Source: a virus
Length of the DNA stretch: 44,768 bases
Strand: one strand, 5' to 3'
Virus record (IMG/VR): IMGVR_UViG_3300034101_005257
Coordinates: 1 to 44,768 of that record
Numbering within the stretch: position 1 is the first letter of the stretch; every line of letters begins with the position of its first letter. The notes below the pieces were generated by a model, which saw nothing but the letters and a program-made list of their open reading frames with translations, searched no databases and had not been told where the DNA came from. The translations under genes and the position numbers were made by a program. This document shows positions 1-7,895 of this stretch, one piece after another.

Positions 1-168
1 GTAATTGTAGGAGTAACTGTCCTTGTGGGTGTAGTAGTTGGCGTAACAGTACTTGTTCGTGTAATTGTAGGAGTAACTGTCCTTGTGGGTGTAGTAGTTG
101 GCGTAACAGTACTTGTTCGTGTAATTGTAGGAGTAACTGTCCTTGTGGGTGTAGTAGTTGGTGTAACC
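1..168. repeat. 60-bp in-frame tandem repeat coding for Thr/Pro repeats
   Basis: Positions 1-60 and 61-120 are identical, and 121-168 is a third, slightly diverged partial copy. The unit is 20 codons, so copy-number change keeps the minus-strand reading frame. The array may continue beyond the window. No spacers separate the units, so it is not a CRISPR. Confidence 0.95.
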
Positions 169-668
169 GTAGGAGTAGATGTCGGAGTTCTTGTGGGTGT
201 TTTTGTTGGTAGAGGTGTTTTTGTTGGTAAAGGTGATATTGTACTTGTTGGTGTTGTGGTCGGAGTTGGTGATGGTAGTATTGAAATCGGTTTATCAGTA
301 GAACAACAATCAACTGAACTTTGATCATAAATTGAATCGATAATACCTATTTTTATTTTTTCTGTTATAGGAAAAATTTGAGATCCGTAATTGTTGGATA
401 TATTAAACTGCCCGAAATAAGACCCTATTTTTTTTGTGTAGTGTGAAGTAAATTGATAAGATAGTATAATTTTCGAATCAGTTATTTCATAACTGGCAAT
501 ATCTTTCAAAATTCTCTTAACACCTGTATTTTCCTCTTCCATTGAAAAGAAAATGGTAGAACCTGTAATACTGGTTAATAAACCGTTATACAGATTTCTA
601 CCATCAACAAGTAATTCAACCTTGAGAATTGGTAAACTAGAGGATTTTTTTATAAAAAAATTTATCAT
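1..668 (-). CDS. Structural protein with Ig-like N-terminus and Thr/Pro tandem repeats (C-terminus beyond window)
   Basis: The frame opens at the ATG at 668-666 and runs 222 codons without a stop to the window edge, so the C-terminus is missing. Residues 1-115 look like the N-terminal Ig-like domain of BppU-type baseplate or receptor-binding proteins: [10 protein letters not shown] near 36-44, then alternating beta-strands, then [12 protein letters not shown] at 79-90 and a final strand near 103-110. A Cys-Cys pair follows at 121-122. From about residue 131 the chain is almost only Thr and Pro with some Arg, Val and Ser, ending in a 20-residue tandem repeat. The design matches the fibre-like protein at 9119-11515, which also ends in a Pro/Thr tail. 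I infer a virion appendage; the exact role is unknown. A TATTTAT motif at 683-677 (minus) lies 15 nt upstream of the start. Confidence 0.75.
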   Translation of the reverse strand, partial: MINFFIKKSSSLPILKVELLVDGRNLYNGLLTSITGSTIFFSMEEENTGVKRILKDIASYEITDSKIILSYQFTSHYTKKIGSYFGQFNISNNYGSQIFPITEKIKIGIIDSIYDQSSVDCCSTDKPISILPSPTPTTTPTSTISPLPTKTPLPTKTPTRTPTSTPTVTPTTTPTRTVTPTITRTSTVTPTTTPTRTVTPTITRTSTVTPTTTPTRTVTPTI

Positions 669-676
669 AATATATT

Positions 677-683
677 ATAAATA
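677..683 (-). promoter_or_regulatory. TATTTAT promoter-like motif upstream of the 668 gene
   Basis: The coding (minus) strand reads GTATATTTATAATATATT just before the ATG at 668. The core begins 15 nt upstream of the start. It is one of a set of similar motifs in this window. Confidence 0.45.
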
Positions 684-685
684 TA

Positions 686-2368
686 CTATGATTCTTTTCT
701 TAATTTTCCGTCGTAATGATCAAATCGATTATGTTCTGTTGGTGTCAAAAGGAGGATTCCCGGTGTAATTCTGTCTTTAAGAGTTTCTTGGTAAATGTAA
801 GACATCCATGTTTGCTCATGAGGATGTGCCCAAGTAGTTTCTAAAAACATTTTTTTATTTCCTTCTCTCGTCACAATTTGTGGCCAATTTGAATAATAAA
901 CTTCTCCGCTGGCATACGGTATACCTTTGTAACTCTTGATGTTTTTAAATGAAGTTTTGGGTGCATTTGGATCTAAACCATGAGTAGGTAATTTATTATA
1001 TTCGGGCCATTTTTGGTTTCTAAAGTCTTGAGGTACATTATACCAAGACCACTGTGTTGAATTATCTCCGTAAAATTCCGTAAAGTTGAGTTTTAAGAAA
1101 TCAAATCCTTCATTTTTTGTAATTTCCAATGATTTAGAATATATTTGTGAAACTTTCCTACCAAAACCATTTTTACAAAAATCCTCTACACCACCATAAA
1201 AAAACATATCATCTTCAAAGAAAAACATAAAATCTGAATCACTCTCTTCAAAATGTTCAGCAATATATTGTCTTCCCCCACAAATACCTAAGTTTTCAGG
1301 AAATTTAATTTGTGTAAACTCATACTCTTCACAAAGTTCATCATAATGATTATCAGTACTTCTATCTGTCGAGTTATTCAATAAATATTTTTTTGGCTTT
1401 TCGATGAAATCGTCATCATAATGAATAAATGAATTTATTAATTTTTCAAATTGTTTTGGACTATTGAAGGTAATAACGTAAACTGAAGTTTTATTTAAGT
1501 CTAAACTTATATTCTTATTTAATATTGTTGTTTCGTTTTTCACTTTGAGACTGGAATTTTTTAAATCCTCAAAAAATTTACTTAATAATCCATTTGATTC
1601 AATTTCAAAATAATCAAACTGTTGGGGGTATTTGTAAACCATTATTGAAAAAATACTTTCTTCAGTACCCATAAAACCTCTATTTAGAGTGTCATTGGTG
1701 AAACCATAGTAAAGATTCATAGCGTCGGATATTTGATCTTTTGGACCACCGAAAAAACCACCTCTAGCCACTTTTTTAACTTTAGTACCGGATAATTTAC
1801 AAATTTCATCGTAGTTAAATCCGTGAATTTCACCATCCGCATCATACGGGAAACAAACAAAAGAAAATTTGTTTATAAATTTTGGTAATTTTTCCAAAAC
1901 TTTGTCATGCGTAAAATAACCAAGGTGAACAGTATTAGTAATTCCAGCATCTAACCAAAACATATATTTCGAATCAAACTGATCCATTATTTTGGCATCA
2001 TTTAATAAAAACATTTTTTGCATAACCAAAGGATTATACATTTCCAATTTAGCTTGAGTAGATTCACTTAACCACCCTTTTTGATTGAACCAGTTAGGAT
2101 CCGTTCTGATTGATTGTATTTTTTCATAAAAATTACCTTTGAACCAATCCAAGTTTCTTTCAATAAATTGAATTTCGTTATGTGTTTTGTGTACATTAAC
2201 AAACTCCCTCAACTCTGAATCACCAAATATGATCAAATTGGTAGGTATTTTGAGAATATCCTTGAACTTACTCAAATAGTGTGATTCAAAATCACGTCCC
2301 CATCCTTCAGATAAAGCACCTCTACCTAAATCCCATAAACCTGTTACTAAAGTTACGTTACTCATCAT
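686..2368 (-). CDS. HtrL/YibB-like domain fused to GT2-like glycosyltransferase
   Basis: The protein has 560 aa and two domains. Residues 1-260 resemble HtrL/YibB proteins of polysaccharide loci, with an opening strand TLVTGLWDLGRG at 6-17 and FWLDAGI at 137-143. Residues 295-560 look like a GT2 (GT-A fold) glycosyltransferase: VYVITFNSP at 296-304, ENLGICGGRQ at 358-367 and the acidic metal/nucleotide-sugar motif FFFEDDMFF at 382-390. It probably transfers one or two sugars in the cytoplasm during infection. The start overlaps the stop of the upstream methyltransferase gene by 4 nt (ATGA), so translation is probably coupled, and it is the last gene of the minus-strand cassette. The acceptor is unknown; the nearby Thr/Pro-rich virion proteins are the candidate I favour. 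Confidence 0.8.
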   Translation of the reverse strand: MMSNVTLVTGLWDLGRGALSEGWGRDFESHYLSKFKDILKIPTNLIIFGDSELREFVNVHKTHNEIQFIERNLDWFKGNFYEKIQSIRTDPNWFNQKGWLSESTQAKLEMYNPLVMQKMFLLNDAKIMDQFDSKYMFWLDAGITNTVHLGYFTHDKVLEKLPKFINKFSFVCFPYDADGEIHGFNYDEICKLSGTKVKKVARGGFFGGPKDQISDAMNLYYGFTNDTLNRGFMGTEESIFSIMVYKYPQQFDYFEIESNGLLSKFFEDLKNSSLKVKNETTILNKNISLDLNKTSVYVITFNSPKQFEKLINSFIHYDDDFIEKPKKYLLNNSTDRSTDNHYDELCEEYEFTQIKFPENLGICGGRQYIAEHFEESDSDFMFFFEDDMFFYGGVEDFCKNGFGRKVSQIYSKSLEITKNEGFDFLKLNFTEFYGDNSTQWSWYNVPQDFRNQKWPEYNKLPTHGLDPNAPKTSFKNIKSYKGIPYASGEVYYSNWPQIVTREGNKKMFLETTWAHPHEQTWMSYIYQETLKDRITPGILLLTPTEHNRFDHYDGKLRKES

Positions 2369-2994
2369 TCTTTAACTTTACAAACCCAAGCTGCTTTTTT
2401 AAATAAATCATAATCATAGAAAGACAGATTGTTTTTTTGAGATTTACTTACTATGTCAGATTCTTTAATTTCACACCAATTCCAAATTTTATTTTTCATT
2501 TCATTTTCAAATACCTCGTCATTTAAGCAAAAATCATGTGCCAATATAAAGTCACCGACCTTTAAAAAATCAGATAATAAATTAAATTCTCCGATTTTAT
2601 ACCCTCCGTCACAAAGTACTATAGTTATACCATCTTCCCTTATGAAGTCAATGACCTCCTGATTAACATTAGTCCAATCATCTGAAAAAATGTTTTCAAC
2701 ACGAACGTCAATACCTTTTTCAATCATTTCTCTATACCAAGGTCTTTCGGAAATATCATATGATAGTATTTTGACATCTAATTTGAGTTCTTTAGTAATT
2801 ATATCTAAAAATTCAGTAAAACCACCCAAAGCAGTTCCTATTTCTAAAATCCTCTTGGGTTTTACTCTTGAAATAAAGTCATAGAATACTTGGTACGCCT
2901 CGTGAGTTTGTTGTGCCGAATGATAGTCAAAGGCCGATAGACTGTCATTATCTATCAAGTTTGTAAATTTAGTAATTCTTGTTTGTATATTCAT
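2365..2994 (-). CDS. Class I SAM-dependent methyltransferase-like protein (CmcI-like)
   Basis: The protein has 209 aa with a Rossmann-type SAM fold. Motif I is ILEIGTALGGFTEF at 49-62. An acidic strand end VLCDG lies at 126-130 and LAHDFCL at 151-157. The order resembles methyltransferases of the cephalosporin-hydroxylase/CmcI or sugar O-methyltransferase type. It lies between glycosyltransferase genes and overlaps the HtrL-GT2 gene by 4 nt, so O-methylation of a glycan is a reasonable inference. I cannot name the substrate. Confidence 0.72.
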   Translation of the reverse strand: MNIQTRITKFTNLIDNDSLSAFDYHSAQQTHEAYQVFYDFISRVKPKRILEIGTALGGFTEFLDIITKELKLDVKILSYDISERPWYREMIEKGIDVRVENIFSDDWTNVNQEVIDFIREDGITIVLCDGGYKIGEFNLLSDFLKVGDFILAHDFCLNDEVFENEMKNKIWNWCEIKESDIVSKSQKNNLSFYDYDLFKKAAWVCKVKE

Positions 2995-2996
2995 AT

Positions 2997-3710
2997 TTAA
3001 AACTTTTTATGTAAGTTATTAGATTTATCATAAAATTTAAAACAATTTGGTAACAAGTATCTAAAAGCTTCGTAATCCCATTTCATATCAGACTCCAAAG
3101 CAGAAACACCTATTTCGAATCCGTCAGGGTAATTCCTTATATTATTTTTTATAGAGTACCACAAAAACTCCTCCCATCTCCTAACGAAAAATCTGAATTT
3201 CCAATTATTTTTAAACACTAAAAATTGTTCATTAACTACATGAGCTTCATCCCATTTATTATGATCGAAGACGTTATAATCAAATAATTTCCTGTCAAAA
3301 AAACAATTTTGTAAATCTTTTTTGTGGTCACCAATTTTGGCAGGTCTTTCAAATAATAAATCTAAATTATTTTTTTCCATATAATTGAACATGTTAATAA
3401 TTTTTTGTTCACTAAAACCTTCCGAAGTCATCCAATCGGCGTCGTTAAAAATGATGTAGTCAAATTCCTTATCTAAACAATATTTGAGGGATAATACTTT
3501 TAAATTCAAGTAAAATGAAAATCCAGCACCGTCATCGTGATATTTGTCTAACTTAAATAAATCTAAATTGATTCTATCACTTACATCCATCGATTCGTTT
3601 GTTGTAATATTAAAACTTGCTGAACATTTTTCACTTAATTGATTATAACAATTGATTGCATTTTCCAAGTACGAATTACCAACAGCCAACGTTGTAAAAA
3701 TGTATTTCAT
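2997..3710 (-). CDS. GT-A fold glycosyltransferase
   Basis: The protein has 237 aa. It opens with a strand and helix typical of nucleotide-sugar transferases acting on a local substrate (TTLAVGNSYLENA at 6-18), then has a DxD-type motif in DYIIFNDADW at 84-93. The start overlaps the stop of the downstream-numbered GT10 gene by 4 nt (ATGA), which puts it firmly in the cassette. The family is not certain: it has the feel of GT6/GT8-like or unclassified GT-A enzymes. Function as a glycosyltransferase is inferred from the DxD motif and the context. Confidence 0.65.
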   Translation of the reverse strand: MKYIFTTLAVGNSYLENAINCYNQLSEKCSASFNITTNESMDVSDRINLDLFKLDKYHDDGAGFSFYLNLKVLSLKYCLDKEFDYIIFNDADWMTSEGFSEQKIINMFNYMEKNNLDLLFERPAKIGDHKKDLQNCFFDRKLFDYNVFDHNKWDEAHVVNEQFLVFKNNWKFRFFVRRWEEFLWYSIKNNIRNYPDGFEIGVSALESDMKWDYEAFRYLLPNCFKFYDKSNNLHKKF

Positions 3711-4690
3711 GATTCAACAATTTTCTCTAGAAAATTAAGTGTGTAATCAAAATCATAGTAAATTGGTAATTCATTATTCAAAAAAAGAGGGGCTTCAATA
3801 TATTTTTTATACAAATTGTCGTCATTATCTATTCTCTTGATTAACTCCAAAAAATCATTCAAATCCGAAAAATTATGCAAATTTACGAAACTATCAGGGT
3901 TAAATCCCTCCTCTAAAATATATTGATTCCCGTAGAAAATAGGAATAGCACCCGAAAAAAAAGCATGATATAACTTTTCCTGTAATATATAATCAGTATT
4001 TGTGTAGTGTATTGCAATATTAAATTTATACTTTTGAAAAAACTGTATTTTTTCTCTGTAAGTCAATCCATCGTTTCTTCCAATATAAACTTGATTCAAC
4101 CATTGATATTTGTTCAGTTCATCTTTTGGATCTATATTTTGTCTCCAAGGGCCTGATGACGTAACCATCTTATATTCATTTAATTTGTCAAAGACTAAAC
4201 CTCTAAATTTATTATCTGATGCCTGTGTTATTGAACAAAATCCTGTGTTTCTATTCTTAATTTGATCAATATTCCTCTTTTGAGTCAACCAAGATAATGG
4301 ACTATCAACCAATCTTGATTCGTCATATAATGTCCACACATCGAACACACCAGATGGTTGTCTCAAATATCTTTCGTGTTCAAATTTATTGTAACCTATC
4401 GCCCACTGATTGTCATTTGCAAATATAGGTCCTGAAAAATCGGCGACTTCACCTGAAACATAAATAAATTTTTTATTCTTATCATTCTGTCTATATTCTG
4501 TAGGTAAATGATTGGTATATGTATCGATTTGTTCTCTATTATAGTGTAGATCCGAGTGTATTACAATGTCAGGATTAATTGGATCAATAAGTACATTATA
4601 TTTTTTGGATAGTACAAATTTAAAGTAACTCATCCAACTGTGTTGACCGTGATTTGGAAACCCTTGTCTAGTTATTCTGATAGTTTTCAT
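3707..4690 (-). CDS. GT10 alpha-(1,3)-fucosyltransferase-like enzyme
   Basis: The protein has 327 aa. Its C-terminal half carries the GT10 signature in order: YKFNIAIHYTN at 221-231, DYILQEKL at 233-240 (family form DYxTEK), SGAIPIFYG at 246-254 and PDSFVN at 265-270. These residues form the GDP-fucose site in known members. The N-terminal half (1-140) is the variable acceptor-side domain. Bacterial relatives decorate surface glycans. Here the gene is tightly packed between a GT-A gene and a PLOD-like glycosyltransferase, so it likely adds a terminal deoxysugar to the same product. The alternative is modification of host surface polysaccharide. Confidence 0.85.
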   Translation of the reverse strand: MKTIRITRQGFPNHGQHSWMSYFKFVLSKKYNVLIDPINPDIVIHSDLHYNREQIDTYTNHLPTEYRQNDKNKKFIYVSGEVADFSGPIFANDNQWAIGYNKFEHERYLRQPSGVFDVWTLYDESRLVDSPLSWLTQKRNIDQIKNRNTGFCSITQASDNKFRGLVFDKLNEYKMVTSSGPWRQNIDPKDELNKYQWLNQVYIGRNDGLTYREKIQFFQKYKFNIAIHYTNTDYILQEKLYHAFFSGAIPIFYGNQYILEEGFNPDSFVNLHNFSDLNDFLELIKRIDNDDNLYKKYIEAPLFLNNELPIYYDFDYTLNFLEKIVES

Positions 4691-5387
4691 TAATAAATTG
4701 AGTTAATTTTATGGTATTATCGTTGAAGGGTCCATTATCATGAATTATAAACGCATTTGAATTTAACAATGTTACTTTATTATTTTCGATTTCTACATAG
4801 TCTTTATTATCTAACGTACTGAAAAAGAAGTTTTTTTCTTGATCGATGATAATATCATCATTCAATAGATATTGAATTGTCCATCTTCCTTGATCATCAA
4901 TACCCGTTTGATATTCTTTAGTAATAATATCCTCTAAATGATAGATTATTTTTTCAGTGTATCCGAAATATGTACCTGAGTTAAGATATTTGGAATTGTT
5001 TATAGACCTTTTTTTTTCATATAAGTGAGTATAGTTAGTCGGTGGCCACAAACCCTTCTCAGCTCCCATAACTATACTACAATTCAATGAATGAAAATCT
5101 TCAACTATATTTTTTGGTGAACCGATAAAATTTGTGTCCGTGGCATCTAAAAATAGTATATATTTATACTTCCCAAGAATTTGAGATTTAATGTATTCTA
5201 AAAGATTTACTATTTTATAGTAATACAGTTTGTCATAGTAAGATCCATTCTTAACCAAACCAGAATTTCTGACTATGTGAATATCCTCAGATGAAAAATA
5301 TTTCAACGCGTTTTTATAAAAAGATGGTTCGTAATAATCAGGATAGTCAAATAATACTGTAATCAGGCAAATTTTTTCATTTTCCAT
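4668..5387 (-). CDS. PLOD-like (procollagen glucosyl/galactosyltransferase type) glycosyltransferase
   Basis: Key motifs follow the glycosyltransferase domain of lysyl hydroxylase (PLOD) and GT25-like enzymes: LFLDATDTNF, YLNSGTYFG, DDQGRWT and a late acidic residue in IIIDQEKNFF. An upstream ATG at 5417 would add ten residues (MNIIDNWIIN) that overlap the end of the preceding gene. I prefer 5387, which begins MENEKICLIT directly at the first beta-strand and starts 2 nt beyond the preceding stop. In animals and giant viruses such domains glycosylate hydroxylysine of collagen-like proteins; a phage acceptor is unknown. The C-terminus overlaps the start of the GT10 gene by 23 nt. Confidence 0.8.
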   Translation of the reverse strand: MENEKICLITVLFDYPDYYEPSFYKNALKYFSSEDIHIVRNSGLVKNGSYYDKLYYYKIVNLLEYIKSQILGKYKYILFLDATDTNFIGSPKNIVEDFHSLNCSIVMGAEKGLWPPTNYTHLYEKKRSINNSKYLNSGTYFGYTEKIIYHLEDIITKEYQTGIDDQGRWTIQYLLNDDIIIDQEKNFFFSTLDNKDYVEIENNKVTLLNSNAFIIHDNGPFNDNTIKLTQFINENYQNN

Positions 5388-5388
5388 A

Positions 5389-6021
5389 TTAATTATCCAA
5401 TTGTCTATAATATTCATTAATTAAGTTACTATCTGATTGAAACGGTATACCATTTCCGAATACTTTTATAGGTATTTCCTTTTCCCAAAAAAAAGAAATT
5501 TCCTTACCTTTATTTTTCATCAAGATTTCATCACTTCTAACATCATTTTCAATCCAAGAAAATTTTGGAAAAATAACAACTTCATTGTTAATAATTTCTA
5601 AAAATTGTTTATGATGGGCATTACCACGATATTTATTTTGGTATAAAAACGAAAATTCATCATATTTTGATGGTGACGCAATAAACCCCTCAAGTGATAT
5701 TTTAGTCAACAAGTCTGTTAATTCCAAAGGATTAAATACATCTTCAATTGTGTGTGAGCAAATAGAGAAATCAAATTTTCCATAGGTTTCGACATATGAT
5801 AATATCTCACCCCATGTGGTTTTATCTTCCAAATTCAAATTAAAAAAAGTAACATCATCCTTATTGACAACAATCGAATCGGCAACAAATTTACACTCAG
5901 GATAAGACCAAAACATGTAAGATGCACCAACATCAACTGTTTTCAAATTGTTGTCGGATATATATTTTTTTATGTCTTCCCTTTTACCACCGGTGGTGTT
6001 ATATGTCCAACTTTTTATCAT
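5389..6021 (-). CDS. Methyltransferase-like protein (type 11 fold)
   Basis: The protein has 210 aa. TVDVGAS at 28-34 fits a degenerate SAM motif I. FSICSHTIEDV at 85-95 fits the motif that in Methyltransf_11 proteins reads cSHxLEHv. A FIASPSK strand follows. The glycine-rich loop is incomplete compared with active enzymes, so it may be inactive or act on an unusual substrate. It sits between two other cassette genes with 1-2 nt gaps. Confidence 0.6.
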   Translation of the reverse strand: MIKSWTYNTTGGKREDIKKYISDNNLKTVDVGASYMFWSYPECKFVADSIVVNKDDVTFFNLNLEDKTTWGEILSYVETYGKFDFSICSHTIEDVFNPLELTDLLTKISLEGFIASPSKYDEFSFLYQNKYRGNAHHKQFLEIINNEVVIFPKFSWIENDVRSDEILMKNKGKEISFFWEKEIPIKVFGNGIPFQSDSNLINEYYRQLDN

Positions 6022-6023
6022 CT

Positions 6024-6584
6024 TTAATCAAAAAAAACAACACCAGTCCCTGATACATGACCCAAGTTGGTGATTTCCATTTTATCTTCATTTATTGTCT
6101 CCCAAAACTGAGACATTTCATTATTCAAACGTATGTCGTCTAATATCAATATTCCATTATAATTAATTTTTTTCAAATAGTTCAAAAAAATAAGTTCAAA
6201 ATCTCCTGTATGGAAAGTATCTAACAGAATTATTTTGGAATCTAATATGATTTCTTTGTATTTATCACTCATTACGTCATCGACTATAAACTCAACATTT
6301 TGCGGTTTTTCTTTCAATTGTAATTGATCTGTCAAATTAAATGAGTAAACTTTATTTGTTTTGTTTGCGGCCAAAGCCAATGCTGAACAACCTAATAAAG
6401 TACCGACATCAACAAATGATACACCATCAAAATAATTGGATAAAAAAGTTAGTAGTCGATAGTGTTCCTGAGATGATTTTTGTAAAAAATAATTTTGATA
6501 TTCTTCATTATTGATTAAAGAATAAGATTCCATTTTCAACTCATCCAAGTCTTCATTTTTTAAATTGAGAAATAAATCTTTCAT
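6024..6584 (-). CDS. Class I SAM-dependent methyltransferase-like protein
   Basis: The protein has 186 aa. Motif I is FVDVGTLLGCSAL at 57-69. VDDV at 101-104 and LLDTFHTGDFE at 120-130 follow, and GILILDDI at 144-151 is the fourth core strand. This arrangement fits Methyltransf_24-like proteins found in glycan gene clusters. Four nucleotides separate it from the GT60 gene and two from the next methyltransferase-like gene, so the three are cotranscribed. The substrate is unknown; sugar methylation is an inference from the neighbours. Confidence 0.7.
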   Translation of the reverse strand: MKDLFLNLKNEDLDELKMESYSLINNEEYQNYFLQKSSQEHYRLLTFLSNYFDGVSFVDVGTLLGCSALALAANKTNKVYSFNLTDQLQLKEKPQNVEFIVDDVMSDKYKEIILDSKIILLDTFHTGDFELIFLNYLKKINYNGILILDDIRLNNEMSQFWETINEDKMEITNLGHVSGTGVVFFD

Positions 6585-6588
6585 TTTT

Positions 6589-7833
6589 TTATAAATTTCC
6601 TGTCATTCTTTCACCCCACCCTTTAGATTCAGAGTGTGGCCAAACAACCCAATATGCAGGTTTTTCTTCAGCATTGAAAGTTCTCCAAACTTTACAATAC
6701 CCGTCAGGATCTCTAAAAAACCCTTGAATTTCGTGTTTATCCGCATCCTTACGGTATATTGTTTCATCCTTGTGATCATGGAATGCAACCACCCAAAAAT
6801 CATAATCTCTTTCGGGAACCTGATCATAGGCAACATCGATACAATGTTTGAATTGTTTTGTGAATGAGTTGATCCAGTCTTCCTCCGTTTCGTAATTATT
6901 TGGATTTGGTGGATATTCCTTATCCAAAGTGTATTTTTGAACCGCTCTTTTACTAAAGAGGAGACCTGAATATTTTTCATAATCTCTTAAAGTTCTGACG
7001 GGACCAAATCCAAATTGACCTAAGTCAACCATTTCTTCACCATCCATACCAAAAAGTTGTCTGTTTCTCTTATGAGAATGATTGTTCTTTTCAACCCACT
7101 TCTTATCGTCATCCCACTGTTTGGTTCGTCCTTTTCTTGTGTATTCGTGATAAACAACTACCTTGTGAGGGTGAAACAAATCATATCCGTGAGTGTATGC
7201 TCTTGCTGCGATGCTGATTTCCTCTCCGTGGAAATAATATTCAGGGTCGTGTTGAACTTCTTTTGAAAATTTTCCGAGTGTGAAGCAAAAGTGTGCGGAA
7301 TAAAATCTAGCGGGAACTGGTTTGGTTAGTTCAGTCCAACCAGGTATTGTTTCAGGTAGGAAGAAAACTGCACCCTCGGGGATAAATCTATCGAATGCCA
7401 TTCTCCAAGGATCTCTTGCTCTTCCTGCGGGGTCATTATCAGGATCAAATGAACTTACATATCCTGTTAGAAGTGGTTTCTCATGTCCATCTTCTTGTAG
7501 TTGGTCAATCATATCGATCAAAGTGGTGTCCCAACCCTTTTCGAATCTCATATGTGAATCGATTTGGAGGGTATAGGTTTCATTCCTATAAAGTTGTTGG
7601 ATAAGGTGTCTCGCCCAACAAGCTCCGTTTGATTCTTCGTAAGGTATATCTAAAATTCTGAATCTATCATCATTTCTAAATTCTTCTAATTTATCAAAAC
7701 CGTCCTCTTCTTTATATTGTCTTGCAATACCAAACCTTAATTTTTCGGGTCGATCGGCGTTTGAAATCATATCCCTAACTGTGTTTTCTAATTCGGGATC
7801 TCTGTATGATGCTATTTGGACAAATATAGTCAC
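6589..7833 (-). CDS. GT60-type GlcNAc transferase (Skp1 GnT-like) with C-terminal extension
   Basis: The protein has 414 aa and starts at GTG 7833. The N-terminal 240 residues closely follow the GlcNAc family (GT60): FVQIASYRDPEL at 4-15, SNGACWAR at 68-75, the metal-site motif LQIDSHMRF at 89-97, FHGEEISIAARAYTHGYDLF at 201-220 and a late His in YHEYTR at 228-233. The founding eukaryotic enzyme adds GlcNAc to hydroxyproline of Skp1; bacterial and phage members have unknown acceptors. Residues 310-414 form an extra aromatic-rich domain I do not recognise. It lies 3' of the protease and Pro/Thr fibre genes, in the same orientation. Confidence 0.87.
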   Translation of the reverse strand: MTIFVQIASYRDPELENTVRDMISNADRPEKLRFGIARQYKEEDGFDKLEEFRNDDRFRILDIPYEESNGACWARHLIQQLYRNETYTLQIDSHMRFEKGWDTTLIDMIDQLQEDGHEKPLLTGYVSSFDPDNDPAGRARDPWRMAFDRFIPEGAVFFLPETIPGWTELTKPVPARFYSAHFCFTLGKFSKEVQHDPEYYFHGEEISIAARAYTHGYDLFHPHKVVVYHEYTRKGRTKQWDDDKKWVEKNNHSHKRNRQLFGMDGEEMVDLGQFGFGPVRTLRDYEKYSGLLFSKRAVQKYTLDKEYPPNPNNYETEEDWINSFTKQFKHCIDVAYDQVPERDYDFWVVAFHDHKDETIYRKDADKHEIQGFFRDPDGYCKVWRTFNAEEKPAYWVVWPHSESKGWGERMTGNL

Positions 7834-7895
7834 TTTAATTATGTTTGAAAATTTATTTTATTCAAATCATAAATTAAGTTTTGAAGAGGTAAATA
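7834..7895. other. Short AT-rich gap inside the minus-strand run
   Basis: This 62-nt gap separates the protease gene from the GT60 gene. I see no clear TATTTAT motif or terminator hairpin, so read-through from the fibre gene into the glycosyltransferases is plausible. Confidence 0.4.

Noticed and set aside
1-168. Possible CRISPR array
   Set aside because: The 60-bp units are directly abutting without spacers and are in-frame coding repeats.
25-324. Plus-strand Val/Gly-repeat ORF
   Set aside because: It is the complement of the Thr/Pro repeat in the minus-strand gene 1-668, which has a proper N-terminal domain and upstream motif.
6603-7604. Several overlapping ORFs of 69-125 aa inside the GT60 gene
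   Set aside because: All lie within a well-supported 414-aa gene in other frames and have no motif of their own.
2365-7833. DNA-base glucosyltransferases as in T4
   Set aside because: The glycosyltransferases show GT10, GT60, PLOD-like and GT2 features, not those of T4 alpha- or beta-glucosyltransferases, and no hydroxymethylase is seen nearby.
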